Made by a program: the position numbers and the translations under genes
NCBI GenBank assembly: GCA_038231295.1
Contig: JBBRLP010000001.1
Coordinates: 62,001 to 126,000, forward strand
DNA from: JANXLO01 sp038231295
GTDB lineage: Bacteria > Armatimonadota > Chthonomonadetes > Chthonomonadales > Chthonomonadaceae
DNA length: 64,000 bases
Direction of reading: 5' to 3'
Shown: positions 51,567 to 60,570 of the stretch, in pieces
Layout of the letters: each line of letters opens with the position of its first letter
Position numbering within the stretch: the stretch's first letter is position 1
Notes under the pieces: model-generated
Seen by the model: the letters and a program-made list of their open reading frames with translations, nothing else
What the model was told of the DNA's origin: nothing
The model's database searches: none

Positions 51567-52661
51567 ATGAAGCGTATCTTCCAATCGGCTCTGCTGGCGT
51601 TGCCGCTGCTGATGCTGATCTCCTGCAACAACAGTTCTAACAGCGGGGCGCCGCCTATCCCCTCCAGCCCGAATGCGACGCCGACACCCTCCAGCGGTAA
51701 GCCGCGAATCAAAATCGGCTATGTCCTGCACGTTCTCAACGATTTCTCGCAGGTCATCAAACGTGGCGCGGAGGATGCGGGCAAGGCGCTGGACGTGGAT
51801 GTGGAAGTCGTGGGGCCGGAATCGGCTAAAGCGACCGACGCCATTGGAATGTTTGAAGGGATGATTCAAAAGAAGAAAGACGGCCTTGTCGTCATTCCCA
51901 TGCCGGGCGATGTCTGGGTGAAGCCGATCAAAGAGGCGACGGACGCAAGCATTCCGGTTGTCTCCGCGAACATCACCAGCGACGGCTCGACCTCCTCAAC
52001 CTGGTTCGGGCAGGACGAGTACCAGAGCGGCGTGATTCTCGCGACAGAACTCCGCAAGATGCTGGAAGCCGACGGCAAGAAGAACGGCAAAGTGCTGGCG
52101 GGCATCTGCGCTCCCGGAGTTGCGGTGCTGGAAGAGCGTTACAAAGGTTTCAAGAAGGGTTTGGAGGGCAGCGGGTTCACCGTGACCGACCCCAAAGATG
52201 TGGGCGTTGAGAACACGAAGAACTACTCCGCCTGGGAGAATCAGGCAACGGCCAACCCGGACATCGTGGCGGCCGTGGGCCTCTGCTCGATGGATATTCC
52301 CAACCTCACCAAAGTCAAGACCCGTGCTCATGCGAAATGGATCATCGGTGGCTATGATCTGAACACAGAGACACTGGATGCGCTGAAGTCCGGCACGACG
52401 CAGATCAGTTTGGGACAGCATCCCTATCTACAGGGTTATCTCCCGGTGCTGGCTATGGTGCAGCATCTGCGGGACAAGAAGCCTCTGCCCAAGGGTTGGG
52501 TCAACGTCGGCACAGAGATTGTGACGAAGGCGAATGTCGACTCGATTTCGCCCCGCGAGACGGACCGCGCCGCCGAGACGAAATGGTACGCCGACTATAT
52601 CGCGAAGAATTTCAGCGACCTTGACGCCCTTGCAAAGCCCCTGCCCGGTCTTCATCCGTAG
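51567..52661 (+). CDS. Sugar ABC transporter substrate-binding lipoprotein, RbsB-like
   Basis: AGGAAGGGA precedes the ATG. The 364-residue protein has a lipoprotein signal with lipobox LISC (C20). After a Pro/Ser-rich linker comes the type I periplasmic binding fold: IKIGYVLHVLNDFSQVIKRGAEDAGK, GMIQKKKDGLVVIPMPGD, IPVVSANITSDGSTS, VLAGICAPGVAVLEERYKGF, ATANPDIVAAVGLCSMDIP and TTQISLGQHPYLQGYLPVLA. It captures a sugar for the permease encoded 30 bp upstream. The ATPase must be supplied elsewhere. Confidence 0.93.
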   Translation: MKRIFQSALLALPLLMLISCNNSSNSGAPPIPSSPNATPTPSSGKPRIKIGYVLHVLNDFSQVIKRGAEDAGKALDVDVEVVGPESAKATDAIGMFEGMIQKKKDGLVVIPMPGDVWVKPIKEATDASIPVVSANITSDGSTSSTWFGQDEYQSGVILATELRKMLEADGKKNGKVLAGICAPGVAVLEERYKGFKKGLEGSGFTVTDPKDVGVENTKNYSAWENQATANPDIVAAVGLCSMDIPNLTKVKTRAHAKWIIGGYDLNTETLDALKSGTTQISLGQHPYLQGYLPVLAMVQHLRDKKPLPKGWVNVGTEIVTKANVDSISPRETDRAAETKWYADYIAKNFSDLDALAKPLPGLHP

Positions 52662-52755
52662 CGTGTGGGGTACAATCTCGGTGTCACTCTCTGGTCAGAA
52701 CGGCGTCTAATAGGGATGAGCGGTTCCGATACCGAGTATTATGAAGGAGAAACTG

Positions 52756-53472
52756 ATGAGACAGATTCAGCGCGGCACGAGCCGTGCCTTGCGGATGATA
52801 GTGAGTACGGCGCTGTGTGCATTCGCCGTCGTGGGGATGAGCGGTCTGGTTTGTGCACAGGAAACAAAAGGCGACCTCGTTCCGCTGCCTGCCAAACTGC
52901 CGAAAGCGGCCTTCGCAGGAACGCCGAGCAACACCACCATTGGCCCGAACGTTGAGAAACCGACCGGCAAGCCCCGCCCGATTCCAATGGTGCCGAAAGG
53001 TACCATCAATCTGGCCCTGCACAAGAAGGTGACGAGCAGCGCGGCCCCGTTTGGCGGTTCGCTCGACCTGGTTACGGACGGCGACAAAGAGGCGCGTGAC
53101 GACAGCTCCGTCGAATTGAAGCCTCGCCTCCAGTGGATTCAGATTGACCTCGGCGCGGTTTCGCCGTTGTCCTATATCCTATTCTGGCACTCCCACACCG
53201 AGCCGGTTGTTTATCATGCCGTCGTGGTGCAGGTTTCCAACGATCCCAAGTTCATTGACGGCGTAACAACCCTGTTCAACAACGATCAGGAGAACGTCTC
53301 GATGCTCGGAATCGGTAAGGACAAGGAGTATTTCGAGACTTCCGAGGGCAAACTGGTGGATGCAAAGGGCATGAAGGCCCGTTACGTCCGCCTCTACAGT
53401 AAGGGCAGTACGTTTCACGATCCGCTAAACCGCTATACTGAAGTCGAAGTCTACGGTCTCCCCGCCAAATGA
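52756..53472 (+). CDS. Secreted discoidin (F5/8 C)-like protein
   Basis: ATG at 52756 is preferred: AAGGAG lies 7 bp upstream, whereas the ATG at 52741 has none. The 238-residue protein has a signal peptide (IVSTALCAFAVVGMSGLVCAQ). A linker rich in Pro/Gly/Lys leads into a discoidin-like domain (INLALHKKVTSSAAPFGGSL, LVTDGDKEARDDS, LQWIQIDLGAVSPLSYILFWHSH, ARYVRLYSKGSTFHDPLNRYTEVEVYG). It probably binds surface carbohydrate. Its stop overlaps the next start as ATGA, so it is translationally coupled to the TIGR03663 membrane protein. Confidence 0.82.
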   Translation: MRQIQRGTSRALRMIVSTALCAFAVVGMSGLVCAQETKGDLVPLPAKLPKAAFAGTPSNTTIGPNVEKPTGKPRPIPMVPKGTINLALHKKVTSSAAPFGGSLDLVTDGDKEARDDSSVELKPRLQWIQIDLGAVSPLSYILFWHSHTEPVVYHAVVVQVSNDPKFIDGVTTLFNNDQENVSMLGIGKDKEYFETSEGKLVDAKGMKARYVRLYSKGSTFHDPLNRYTEVEVYGLPAK

Positions 53473-55061
53473 GATCGTGGGTCGCTCTCGTCGCTGTGCT
53501 GGTTGTACTGACGGTCGGTGCGCTCTGGTTCCGACTGCCTGTGCTGGACAACCGACCGATGCACGGCGACGAGGCGGTTCATGCCTTCAAATTTCGTGAG
53601 CTGTGGGAAAAAGGCGACTATCGGTACGACTATAACGAGTATCATGGCCCCACGATCTACTATGCGGAACTCCCTGTAGTCTGGCTGCAGGGCCGCAAGA
53701 ACTTCACCGAAGTTACCCCCTCCGATTACCGACTCTCAACCGTGCTGTTTGGCGCGGCGATGCTCCTGCTCCTCCTGCCACTCTCTAATGCGCTGGGCAA
53801 ACATGGCGTCGTTGTCTCCGCCCTCCTGCTGGCAATCTCCCCGGCCTTCGTCTTCTACAGTCGTGACTATATTCAAGAAGTCCTGCTCGCCTTCTTCACG
53901 CTAGGAATGCTGGCCTGTGGCTGGCGCTATACACGACATCTGCGCTATAGTTGGCTAATCGGAGCGGCCGTCTTTGCCGGTCTGATGATTGCTACTAAAG
54001 AGACGGCTGTCATTACCTTTGTCGCATGTGGTCTCGCCTTCCCCCTCACCTCGTTCTGGACAAAACGCGCTGATGGAATCTCTCCCGACCTCCGCAGGCT
54101 CTGGAACTCTAAATTCGCACCTGTTGCTGTTGGCGTGACTCTCCTCACCGCTGCGCTTTTTCTCACCTGTTTCTTCAAGCACCCGCAGGCAGCGGCGGAC
54201 TATTTGCGTTCTTATACTCCCTGGCTGGGCCGCGCTCACGGCACGAATCTGCATCGTCATCCCTGGTACTACTACCTGCAAATTCTTATCTGGTCGAAAA
54301 CAGGCGCGAGTCCGGTCTGGAGCGAAGGGCTAATTATGGGTCTGGCCCTCGTCGGCGGGATTGCTGCCCTGCTGCCGAAGGAGCGTGGACGGCTGGAAAG
54401 CAGCACGCAGTTCGCCCGCTATCTTACCTTCACGTCCTTCCTCCTTACCGCCGCCTACAGCGTCATTCCCTATAAGACGCCCTGGTGCGTCCTCAGTTTT
54501 CTGCTGTGTTTTATTTTACTGGCCGGAATTGGTGCAATAGCCTTGATGCGGCTGCTGCCAGGAAGTCTCTTGAAGACGGTTGCCTCTCTCGCCCTACTGG
54601 CAGGCTACTGGCAGCTTGGGGCGCAGTCCTACCGAACGAGCTACGTCGCCTATCTCGACAGCGCGAATCCCTATGTCTACGCGCAACCCGTTGCGGATGT
54701 CGTCGAACTCGGACAGCGACTGGAGAAACTCACTCTCGCCTACCATGAACACAACGCGATGGTTATCAAAGTTTTCTCCAAAGACCAGTACTACTGGCCT
54801 CTCCCCTGGTATTTGCGCGAGTTTCCCAATATCGGCTACTACCAGGGCGTCCCCGAAGACGCACAGGCTCCCATCGTACTCGCCGACCCTGACTATGAAG
54901 ACCAACTCGACAAAAAACTTGGCCCCACGCACCTGATGAATCACATCTACGGCCTGCGTCCCGGTGCGTTCTTCGAGATATGGATACATATGGATGTCTG
55001 GGAAGCCTACCTCAACTGGAAAAAGACTCAGCCGCAACCAAAGGATGAGGGAACGCCCTGA
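53469..55061 (+). CDS. TIGR03663 family membrane protein (GT39/ArnT-like)
   Basis: This 530-residue polytopic protein matches the TIGR03663 family: a short N-terminal helix, then LPVLDNRPMHGDEAVHAFKFRELWEKGDY with an acidic DE pair as in lipid-linked-sugar transferases, YHGPTIYYAELPVVWLQG, FYSRDYIQEVLLAFFTLGMLACG and MIATKETAVITFVACGLAFP. Multiple further helices follow, then a roughly 130-residue extracytoplasmic tail (ADVVELGQRLEKLTLAYHEHNAM onward). The fold suggests transfer of a sugar from a polyprenyl-phosphate donor to a protein or lipid. It overlaps the discoidin gene by 4 bp. The acceptor is unknown. Confidence 0.88.
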   Translation: MRSWVALVAVLVVLTVGALWFRLPVLDNRPMHGDEAVHAFKFRELWEKGDYRYDYNEYHGPTIYYAELPVVWLQGRKNFTEVTPSDYRLSTVLFGAAMLLLLLPLSNALGKHGVVVSALLLAISPAFVFYSRDYIQEVLLAFFTLGMLACGWRYTRHLRYSWLIGAAVFAGLMIATKETAVITFVACGLAFPLTSFWTKRADGISPDLRRLWNSKFAPVAVGVTLLTAALFLTCFFKHPQAAADYLRSYTPWLGRAHGTNLHRHPWYYYLQILIWSKTGASPVWSEGLIMGLALVGGIAALLPKERGRLESSTQFARYLTFTSFLLTAAYSVIPYKTPWCVLSFLLCFILLAGIGAIALMRLLPGSLLKTVASLALLAGYWQLGAQSYRTSYVAYLDSANPYVYAQPVADVVELGQRLEKLTLAYHEHNAMVIKVFSKDQYYWPLPWYLREFPNIGYYQGVPEDAQAPIVLADPDYEDQLDKKLGPTHLMNHIYGLRPGAFFEIWIHMDVWEAYLNWKKTQPQPKDEGTP

Positions 55062-55113
55062 AGTGTTAGGAATTGGCTTGCCTATTATTTTCACCGTAGA
55101 CTGGCACATGAAA

Positions 55114-55141
55114 GCCCCGTCCTCAATTTGAGAGACGGGGC
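55114..55141. terminator. Bidirectional terminator between convergent genes
   Basis: GCCCCGTC (55114-55121) pairs with GACGGGGC (55134-55141), and the inner CTCAATTTGAG is itself palindromic. The hairpin lies between the TIGR03663 gene (+) and the HEAT-repeat gene (-). No T-run follows on either strand. Confidence 0.8.
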
Positions 55142-55161
55142 AAGTGATTTCTGAGGGGCTA

Positions 55162-57222
55162 TCAGGAGCTTCTTAGCTGTTGGGCCATCTGCTTTTGATT
55201 GTCGTCTTTGCTGGACTGGATGATCTTGTCCAGGGCAGCATTTGTCGCCGGGCCTTTGACGGCGGGGAGGTTTCGGTTGCCCCTTCTCTGCTGTGCGGCG
55301 AGATAGAGGACAGCGTCGGCGGCGTCGGAGGAGACGGCGGGATCGTCCAGGAGGGAGGCGGCCTGTTCGACAGAGGAGCTGACGCGGCATTCGCGCAGGA
55401 TAGCGAGCGCCTGTCGCTTCTCTTCAGGACGCTCGGCGACGGCGAGCAGCGGGGTGATTCTCGTCACCTTCTGGTCGGCGGGCATCCGGTCGTCCTGTCC
55501 GACCAGGCGCAGATAGCCGCGAGCGGCCTCAACACGCAGCGATTTATCAGCGGAGGTCTTGGCAACGGAGAGGAGGGTGGGGAGCGGGCGGGTATCGGTC
55601 CATGATTCGGCGAGCAGCGTGACCGCTGCCTGCTTGACCGTCGCGTCCTGAGAGTTTGCGGCTCTGGTAAGTTCCTCCAGCGCACGGTCGCCGCCAGTGC
55701 CTGCCAGAATCGCGAGAAGCGAGGCTTTCGCGGCTCCTGTCGCGGTCGGCAGAGCGACCAGAACCGGAGCCGCTGCTCTGTCGCGGTCGCCGAGGCGCGT
55801 CCCGATATTGATAGCGGCATCTTTGGCGGCGTCGCGAATGTCGTCGTTCTGGGTAGACAGGATGACTTTGAGCAGCTCTCCATGCTCTGTCAGCCCTCCG
55901 GTGCGGCCCAGTGATCGAGCGGCCTCGACAGCGGTATTTGCATCCGTACCGCGCACAGCCTCCAGCATCGCGGCAGTTACGGCGGGGGAAGGACGTTCTG
56001 CGAGAATACCCATCAGCAGGGCGCGGTCTCCGGCTTCGCCTTTCAGCGCGGTCTGTAGAATCGCCTGCTCCGCCTCTTTGCCGGGCATGCTCGCCAGACT
56101 TTCGCGGGCGGTTCTGCGGTCGTCGCCTTCGCCGCGACGGGCGATATTCAGCAGCACCGGGACGGCCTTGCCTCTGCCGATCTGTGCGAGTGCCTTGATC
56201 GCGGCGGTGCGTACCTGCGGGTCTATGCTCTGGGTGGAGGCTTCGACGAGCGCGGCGGCTGCCGTCTCCTTCCGCTCTCCGAGAGCCGTCAGGACGACGG
56301 TCTGACTGCTCGGTGCGAGTGTGGGGAAGGCAGCGAGAACAGTCTTCGTGGTCTGCGGGTCGGTCATGGATGCACTCGTTCGCGCTCCCACTTCCTGAAG
56401 ATAAGGGTCGGAGGATTTGAGGAACGCGAAGGCAATCGAAGCCGTTCGCGGCGACTGAAGGACGGACAGCCCGCGCAGTGCCTCGCCCCGGATAACCGCC
56501 GGTTTGCCCTCTCCGGTCAGACCCTCGTAGACTTTCAGTGCTTCTGCCTTTTTGCCCGTCATGGCGAAGTGTTCCGCAGTCCGTAAGACTGCCTTTGTCG
56601 CAAGCAGATTGCTACCCGGCAGAGAACGTAGCGCGGCCAGCGAACTCTCCGTACCGATCTTGCCGAGGGCGGCAATCGCAGCCTCGGAGATGAGTGGATC
56701 GGCATTGGACGCGAACGGTTTCAGCGCGGTTACGGCTTCTGCATCGCCTCGATCTCCCACTGAATTGACGATACCGATAAGCGTCTTGCCCGACGTTTTA
56801 GTCAGGGCCGTGCGGAGGGCTTTGCCGGCGGACGGGTCGGGATTGCGCTCGAGAGCGTAACGGGCGATGTCGGACTGTTTTTCGTCCGCCAGCAGTTTCG
56901 ACAGGGAAGGGACGGACCGCGCCGTCCCGATGATCCAGAGCAGACGGCAGGCTTCCTGCTTCCCTGCGAACGTCGAGGCCGGGTCATCCAGCACCCCGAC
57001 AAGATGCTGCTCGATATCCGCCGTCTTGACCTTATCGTTCTGCGCGTCCAGAATCAGGCGTCGAATCGCGTCAACGGGCGCATAGGTCTGGAAATCGTAG
57101 GTCTTCAGTTTCTCGAACGGACTGTCCTGTCCGGCTTGTCCTCCAGCTCTTGCGGAAAGGGGTGCGCCTGCGACCAGAGCGGTCAGCGTCAACGCTGTCG
57201 CTATTTTCAGTGACGGCTTCAT
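55162..57222 (-). CDS. Secreted HEAT-repeat protein
   Basis: The start is the ATG at 57222 with AAGGAAA upstream; a frame reaching 57405 has no ribosome site and unnatural sequence. The 686-residue protein has a signal peptide (LKIATALTLTALVAGAPLSARA). About fifteen HEAT/PBS-like repeats fill the rest, for example SLSKLLADEKQSDIARYALERNP, GDAEAVTALKPFASNADPLI, LISEAAIAALGKIG and AAAALVEASTQSIDPQVRTAA. Such proteins are protein-binding scaffolds. It precedes, on its own transcript, the region downstream of the Gfo/Idh gene. Partner unknown. Confidence 0.85.
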   Translation of the reverse strand: MKPSLKIATALTLTALVAGAPLSARAGGQAGQDSPFEKLKTYDFQTYAPVDAIRRLILDAQNDKVKTADIEQHLVGVLDDPASTFAGKQEACRLLWIIGTARSVPSLSKLLADEKQSDIARYALERNPDPSAGKALRTALTKTSGKTLIGIVNSVGDRGDAEAVTALKPFASNADPLISEAAIAALGKIGTESSLAALRSLPGSNLLATKAVLRTAEHFAMTGKKAEALKVYEGLTGEGKPAVIRGEALRGLSVLQSPRTASIAFAFLKSSDPYLQEVGARTSASMTDPQTTKTVLAAFPTLAPSSQTVVLTALGERKETAAAALVEASTQSIDPQVRTAAIKALAQIGRGKAVPVLLNIARRGEGDDRRTARESLASMPGKEAEQAILQTALKGEAGDRALLMGILAERPSPAVTAAMLEAVRGTDANTAVEAARSLGRTGGLTEHGELLKVILSTQNDDIRDAAKDAAINIGTRLGDRDRAAAPVLVALPTATGAAKASLLAILAGTGGDRALEELTRAANSQDATVKQAAVTLLAESWTDTRPLPTLLSVAKTSADKSLRVEAARGYLRLVGQDDRMPADQKVTRITPLLAVAERPEEKRQALAILRECRVSSSVEQAASLLDDPAVSSDAADAVLYLAAQQRRGNRNLPAVKGPATNAALDKIIQSSKDDNQKQMAQQLRSS

Positions 57223-57305
57223 GCCAGTATTTCCTTTCGGAGTGTGGTTAGGGTACGTTCGACGAGGGGTGTGGTCTGTCCTGCGAACGAAAAGATCGAA
57301 TGAGG

Positions 57306-57339
57306 GACAGCCTCTCCGGAGTATCCGGGAGAGGCTGTC
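57306..57339. terminator. Hairpin downstream of the Gfo/Idh gene
   Basis: GACAGCCTCTCC (57306-57317) pairs with GGAGAGGCTGTC (57328-57339). An inner CGGA/TCCG-type pairing with one bulge extends the stem. It lies just past the stop of the minus-strand Gfo/Idh gene. Confidence 0.7.
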
Positions 57340-57349
57340 GAAACGGGGC

Positions 57350-58654
57350 CTAGATGTGCCAGGGCGCACGCATCGGCGTGGAGAGCATCCGGGTTGCGGT
57401 CGCATCGTCCGTGAACTGTTCGGTGTCGGGGTTCCACTTGAGTTTGCAGCCTGTCAGCATGGCGATCTGTCCCAGATGCCCGATGGAGGCGGCGCGGTGC
57501 GCGGTCTCGGCGGGCGCGATGGTCGGGCGGCGACTCTTGACGCTGTCGAGGAACTCCCGGTGATGGCCCGGACTGCGGAAAAGTTGAGTCTCGTTCGGGC
57601 CGATCTTCTCCTGAAGGAGGCCTTTCGGACTTGCATCCAGCCCACCCCGATCTACCCAGACCCAGTTGCCGTTCTCACCTATCCATTTGGTGCCGCTGCG
57701 GATACCGGCGTTGCCGCCGTTCGCGACGTGCATCTCGACCCCGTTCTTGTACTTCGCGATGAAGTGATAGGTCGTGGCGGCGTTCCAGATGCCTTCGGTG
57801 GGATATTCGCCCTTGCCTTCGATCTCCATCGGGCCGGTGCTGTCCCAGCCCATGCCCCAGTTGGCGATGTCGGCATGGTGGCCTATCCAGTCCATAAGCT
57901 GCCCGCCGCCGTAGTCAAGCTGCCAGCGCCAATTCCAGTGGGTGCGCTCGTCGCAGTAGGGCGCCCAGCGCGACGGCCCGACCCAGAACTCGTAGTCCAG
58001 TTCCGGGGGAGCATCTTTGAACTGCACGGGGCCACGTGGGCTGCCCGTCGGAAGCCCGACTTCGACCCGTACGACTTTGCCGATGCGTCCATTGCGTACC
58101 AGTTCGCAGGCGATGCGGAAATCGCTCTGCGACCGCTGCCAGCTTCCCGTCTGCCAGATGCGATTGTTCTTCTTCTGTGCGTCGGCCATAGCGCGGCCTT
58201 CCGCAAGGCAGTGCGAGATCGGTTTCTCCCCGTAGACATCCAGTCCGGCATTCAGAGCCATGATGGCGGGAATAGCGTGCCAGTGATCCGGCGTGGCGAG
58301 CGAGAGGGCGTCTAAATCTTTGCGCGACAGCAGTTCGCGGAAATCCCCGTAAGCGGAACAGCTCTGATTGCTGTTGTGCTGATCTACCGTGTGTTTGGCT
58401 CCCGCCAGATGGCCTTTGTCCACATCGCAGACCGCGACAATCTGCGTGTCCGGCTGATTCAGGAAGGTTCCCATATTGCCGGAACCCTGTCCACCGAGGC
58501 CGATACAGCCCATCACGATGCGGTTGCTTGGGGCGGTATGCCCGCCCCGTCCCAGGGCAGAAGCCGGGATGATGTTGAACAGGGCCAGTCCTGCTCCGGT
58601 TCCCAGTGCGCCTTGAAGCAGGCTGCGGCGATCTATCCGTTTGTCTTGTGGCAT
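57350..58654 (-). CDS. Gfo/Idh/MocA oxidoreductase with Tat-type signal
   Basis: The ATG at 58654 has AGGAG upstream; the frame to 58792 is an extension without a ribosome site. The 434-residue protein starts DRRSLLQGALGTGAGLALFNII, a twin-arginine leader. The Rossmann NAD(P) domain includes RIVMGCIGLGGQGSGN, QIVAVCDVDKGHL, LSLATPDHWHAIPAIMALNAGLDVYGEKPI (EKP motif) and RIWQTGSWQRS. The C-terminal domain has YDYGGG-like residues (LDYGGGQLMDWIGHHADIANW). It is probably an exported sugar or inositol dehydrogenase. The hairpin 57306-57339 ends this transcript. Confidence 0.93.
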   Translation of the reverse strand: MPQDKRIDRRSLLQGALGTGAGLALFNIIPASALGRGGHTAPSNRIVMGCIGLGGQGSGNMGTFLNQPDTQIVAVCDVDKGHLAGAKHTVDQHNSNQSCSAYGDFRELLSRKDLDALSLATPDHWHAIPAIMALNAGLDVYGEKPISHCLAEGRAMADAQKKNNRIWQTGSWQRSQSDFRIACELVRNGRIGKVVRVEVGLPTGSPRGPVQFKDAPPELDYEFWVGPSRWAPYCDERTHWNWRWQLDYGGGQLMDWIGHHADIANWGMGWDSTGPMEIEGKGEYPTEGIWNAATTYHFIAKYKNGVEMHVANGGNAGIRSGTKWIGENGNWVWVDRGGLDASPKGLLQEKIGPNETQLFRSPGHHREFLDSVKSRRPTIAPAETAHRAASIGHLGQIAMLTGCKLKWNPDTEQFTDDATATRMLSTPMRAPWHI

Positions 58655-58836
58655 TGCTTTCTCCTCTCGGTCACTTCGATTCGATGTGGAAATCCTGTGG
58701 ATGATGCACGATTCAACGTTCTCCTCTGGTTCTCCTGCACGGAAACAAGAAAAGAGGAAAAGCGCCCGACTGACAAGAACTGTTTGCCACAAGGCAGCAC
58801 GAGCCTTTTCCTTACCTGAGCAGCGGGGAGCAGCAT

Positions 58837-60513
58837 TTGGAAGACGAGATACCGGACATACGGGAATTAGGGATGGGAATGAGTGTCCTGCGCCCGATCA
58901 TGGAGCGATTCACGGTGGATCGCGAAAGCCTGGAACGCAAATATCCCCTTACCCTCTCCGAAGTGCGGCACGAACGGATGCGGCGTTTCTATGCGGGCTG
59001 GCTAAAGGCTCTGGAGACACTGGATTTCGAGAATCTGGCGCAGACGGATCGCATTGACACGTTGCTGTTCCGCAATCATCTGCACCACTGTCTGGAGCAT
59101 CTGGAGAACCAGCGAATACGGCGACGAGAGATGGAGGCACTGCTGCCATTCGGAGCGAAACTGCTGGGTCTGGCAGAACAGCGGCAGCGCATGGAGTGGG
59201 TTCAGCCAGAGCAAGCCGCCACTCTCATGAACGCAGTGGAGCAGGAGATTGCCCAGCAGCGTCGCGAGTTGGAGGCGGGAGAACCGGGAACCTGGAGGCC
59301 AGCGGTCGCCAATCGCGCCGCCGATGCGGTCACGCTGCTTCGGGAGGCCGTTACGCACTGGAACACGTTCTATCAGGGCTACGACCCGCTGTTCACCTGG
59401 TGGGTCGAGGAGCCTTACAAAGCGGTGGACAAAGCGCTGGAAGGCTATGCCGAGTTTCTGCGCGAGAAACTGGTTGGCGTGAAGACAGGGGAGGAGGGAG
59501 CAATCATCGGTGACCCGCTTGGACGCGAGGCTCTGCTGTCCGAACTCGCCTCCGAGATGATCCCCTACACACCTGAAGAGTTGATCATGATTGCCGAAAA
59601 GGAGTTTGCCTGGTGTGAGGCGGAGATGCTTCGGGCGGCGGTGGAGGTTGGATGCACGGACCGACATACCGCTCTCGAATATGTGAAAACACTCCACCGC
59701 CCGCCCGGAGAGCAACCGGAGATGATTCGGGAGATGGCGGAAGAGGCAATTGCCTTTCTGGAAGCCCGTGACCTGGTGACCATTCCCCCGCTCGCGGTAG
59801 AGACCTGGCGCATGGAGATGATGTCGCCGGAAATGCAGCTTGTGAATCCGTTCTTTCTCGGCGGCGAGGTGATTCAAGTCTCTTTCCCGACCCATACCAT
59901 GACGCACGAGCAGAAACGGATGAGTATGCGCGGCAATAATCCTCACTTTGCCCGTGCCACCGTCCAGCACGAACTGATTCCAGGCCATCACCTTCAGATG
60001 TACGCCATTTTGCGGTTTCGTCCCTATCGCCGCATTCTGAACACTGCTTTCTGGATTGAGGGCTGGGCGCTCTACTGGGAGATGTTGCTCTGGAATCTCG
60101 GCTTCCCGCTGACCCCCGAAAATCGGATCGGAATGCTGTTCTGGCGTTCCCACCGGGCGGCGCGGATCGTCTTCTCGCTGAAATTCCATCTCAACCAGAT
60201 GACCGCGCAGGAGTGCATCGAAATGCTGGTCGAGCGAGTGGGACACGAACGCGCCAACGCGACCGCCGAGGTGCGCCGTTCCTTCAAAGGGGACTACGGC
60301 CCGCTCTATCAAGCCGCCTATATGCTCGGTGGGCTTCAGATGATGGCCCTCCGCCGGGAACTCGTAGACACGGGCCGAATGACCGATCGCACCTTCCACG
60401 ATGCCGTCCTACAGGAGAATAGCATCCCGATGGAGATGGTTCGGGCGAGCCTGACCCAACAGACGCTGCCACAGGATTTCGTCTCGCAATGGCGCTTCTA
60501 CGAGGCGGAGTGA
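58837..60513 (+). CDS. DUF885 metallohydrolase-like protein
   Basis: The TTG start follows GGGGAG. The 558-residue protein has no signal peptide and is mainly helical. The conserved zinc-binding motif HELIPGHH begins near residue 378, followed by WALYWEMLLWNLGFP and TAEVRRSFKGDYGPLYQAAYMLGG, typical of the DUF885 family, which is related to gluzincin peptidases. The N-terminal 350 residues form the usual helical scaffold. The activity is probably peptidase or aminoacylase, unproven. The next 698 bp contain no gene. Confidence 0.85.
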   Translation: MEDEIPDIRELGMGMSVLRPIMERFTVDRESLERKYPLTLSEVRHERMRRFYAGWLKALETLDFENLAQTDRIDTLLFRNHLHHCLEHLENQRIRRREMEALLPFGAKLLGLAEQRQRMEWVQPEQAATLMNAVEQEIAQQRRELEAGEPGTWRPAVANRAADAVTLLREAVTHWNTFYQGYDPLFTWWVEEPYKAVDKALEGYAEFLREKLVGVKTGEEGAIIGDPLGREALLSELASEMIPYTPEELIMIAEKEFAWCEAEMLRAAVEVGCTDRHTALEYVKTLHRPPGEQPEMIREMAEEAIAFLEARDLVTIPPLAVETWRMEMMSPEMQLVNPFFLGGEVIQVSFPTHTMTHEQKRMSMRGNNPHFARATVQHELIPGHHLQMYAILRFRPYRRILNTAFWIEGWALYWEMLLWNLGFPLTPENRIGMLFWRSHRAARIVFSLKFHLNQMTAQECIEMLVERVGHERANATAEVRRSFKGDYGPLYQAAYMLGGLQMMALRRELVDTGRMTDRTFHDAVLQENSIPMEMVRASLTQQTLPQDFVSQWRFYEAE

Positions 60514-60570
60514 GGCTGCTTCGGGTGGAGATACAGGAAGCCCATCTGGGTGAAAACCCTGGTAGATCTC

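Noticed and set aside
59002..60399. Antisense 465-residue frame inside the DUF885 gene
   Set aside because: The sense frame carries the HELIPGHH motif; the antisense sequence is His/Arg-rich without homology cues.
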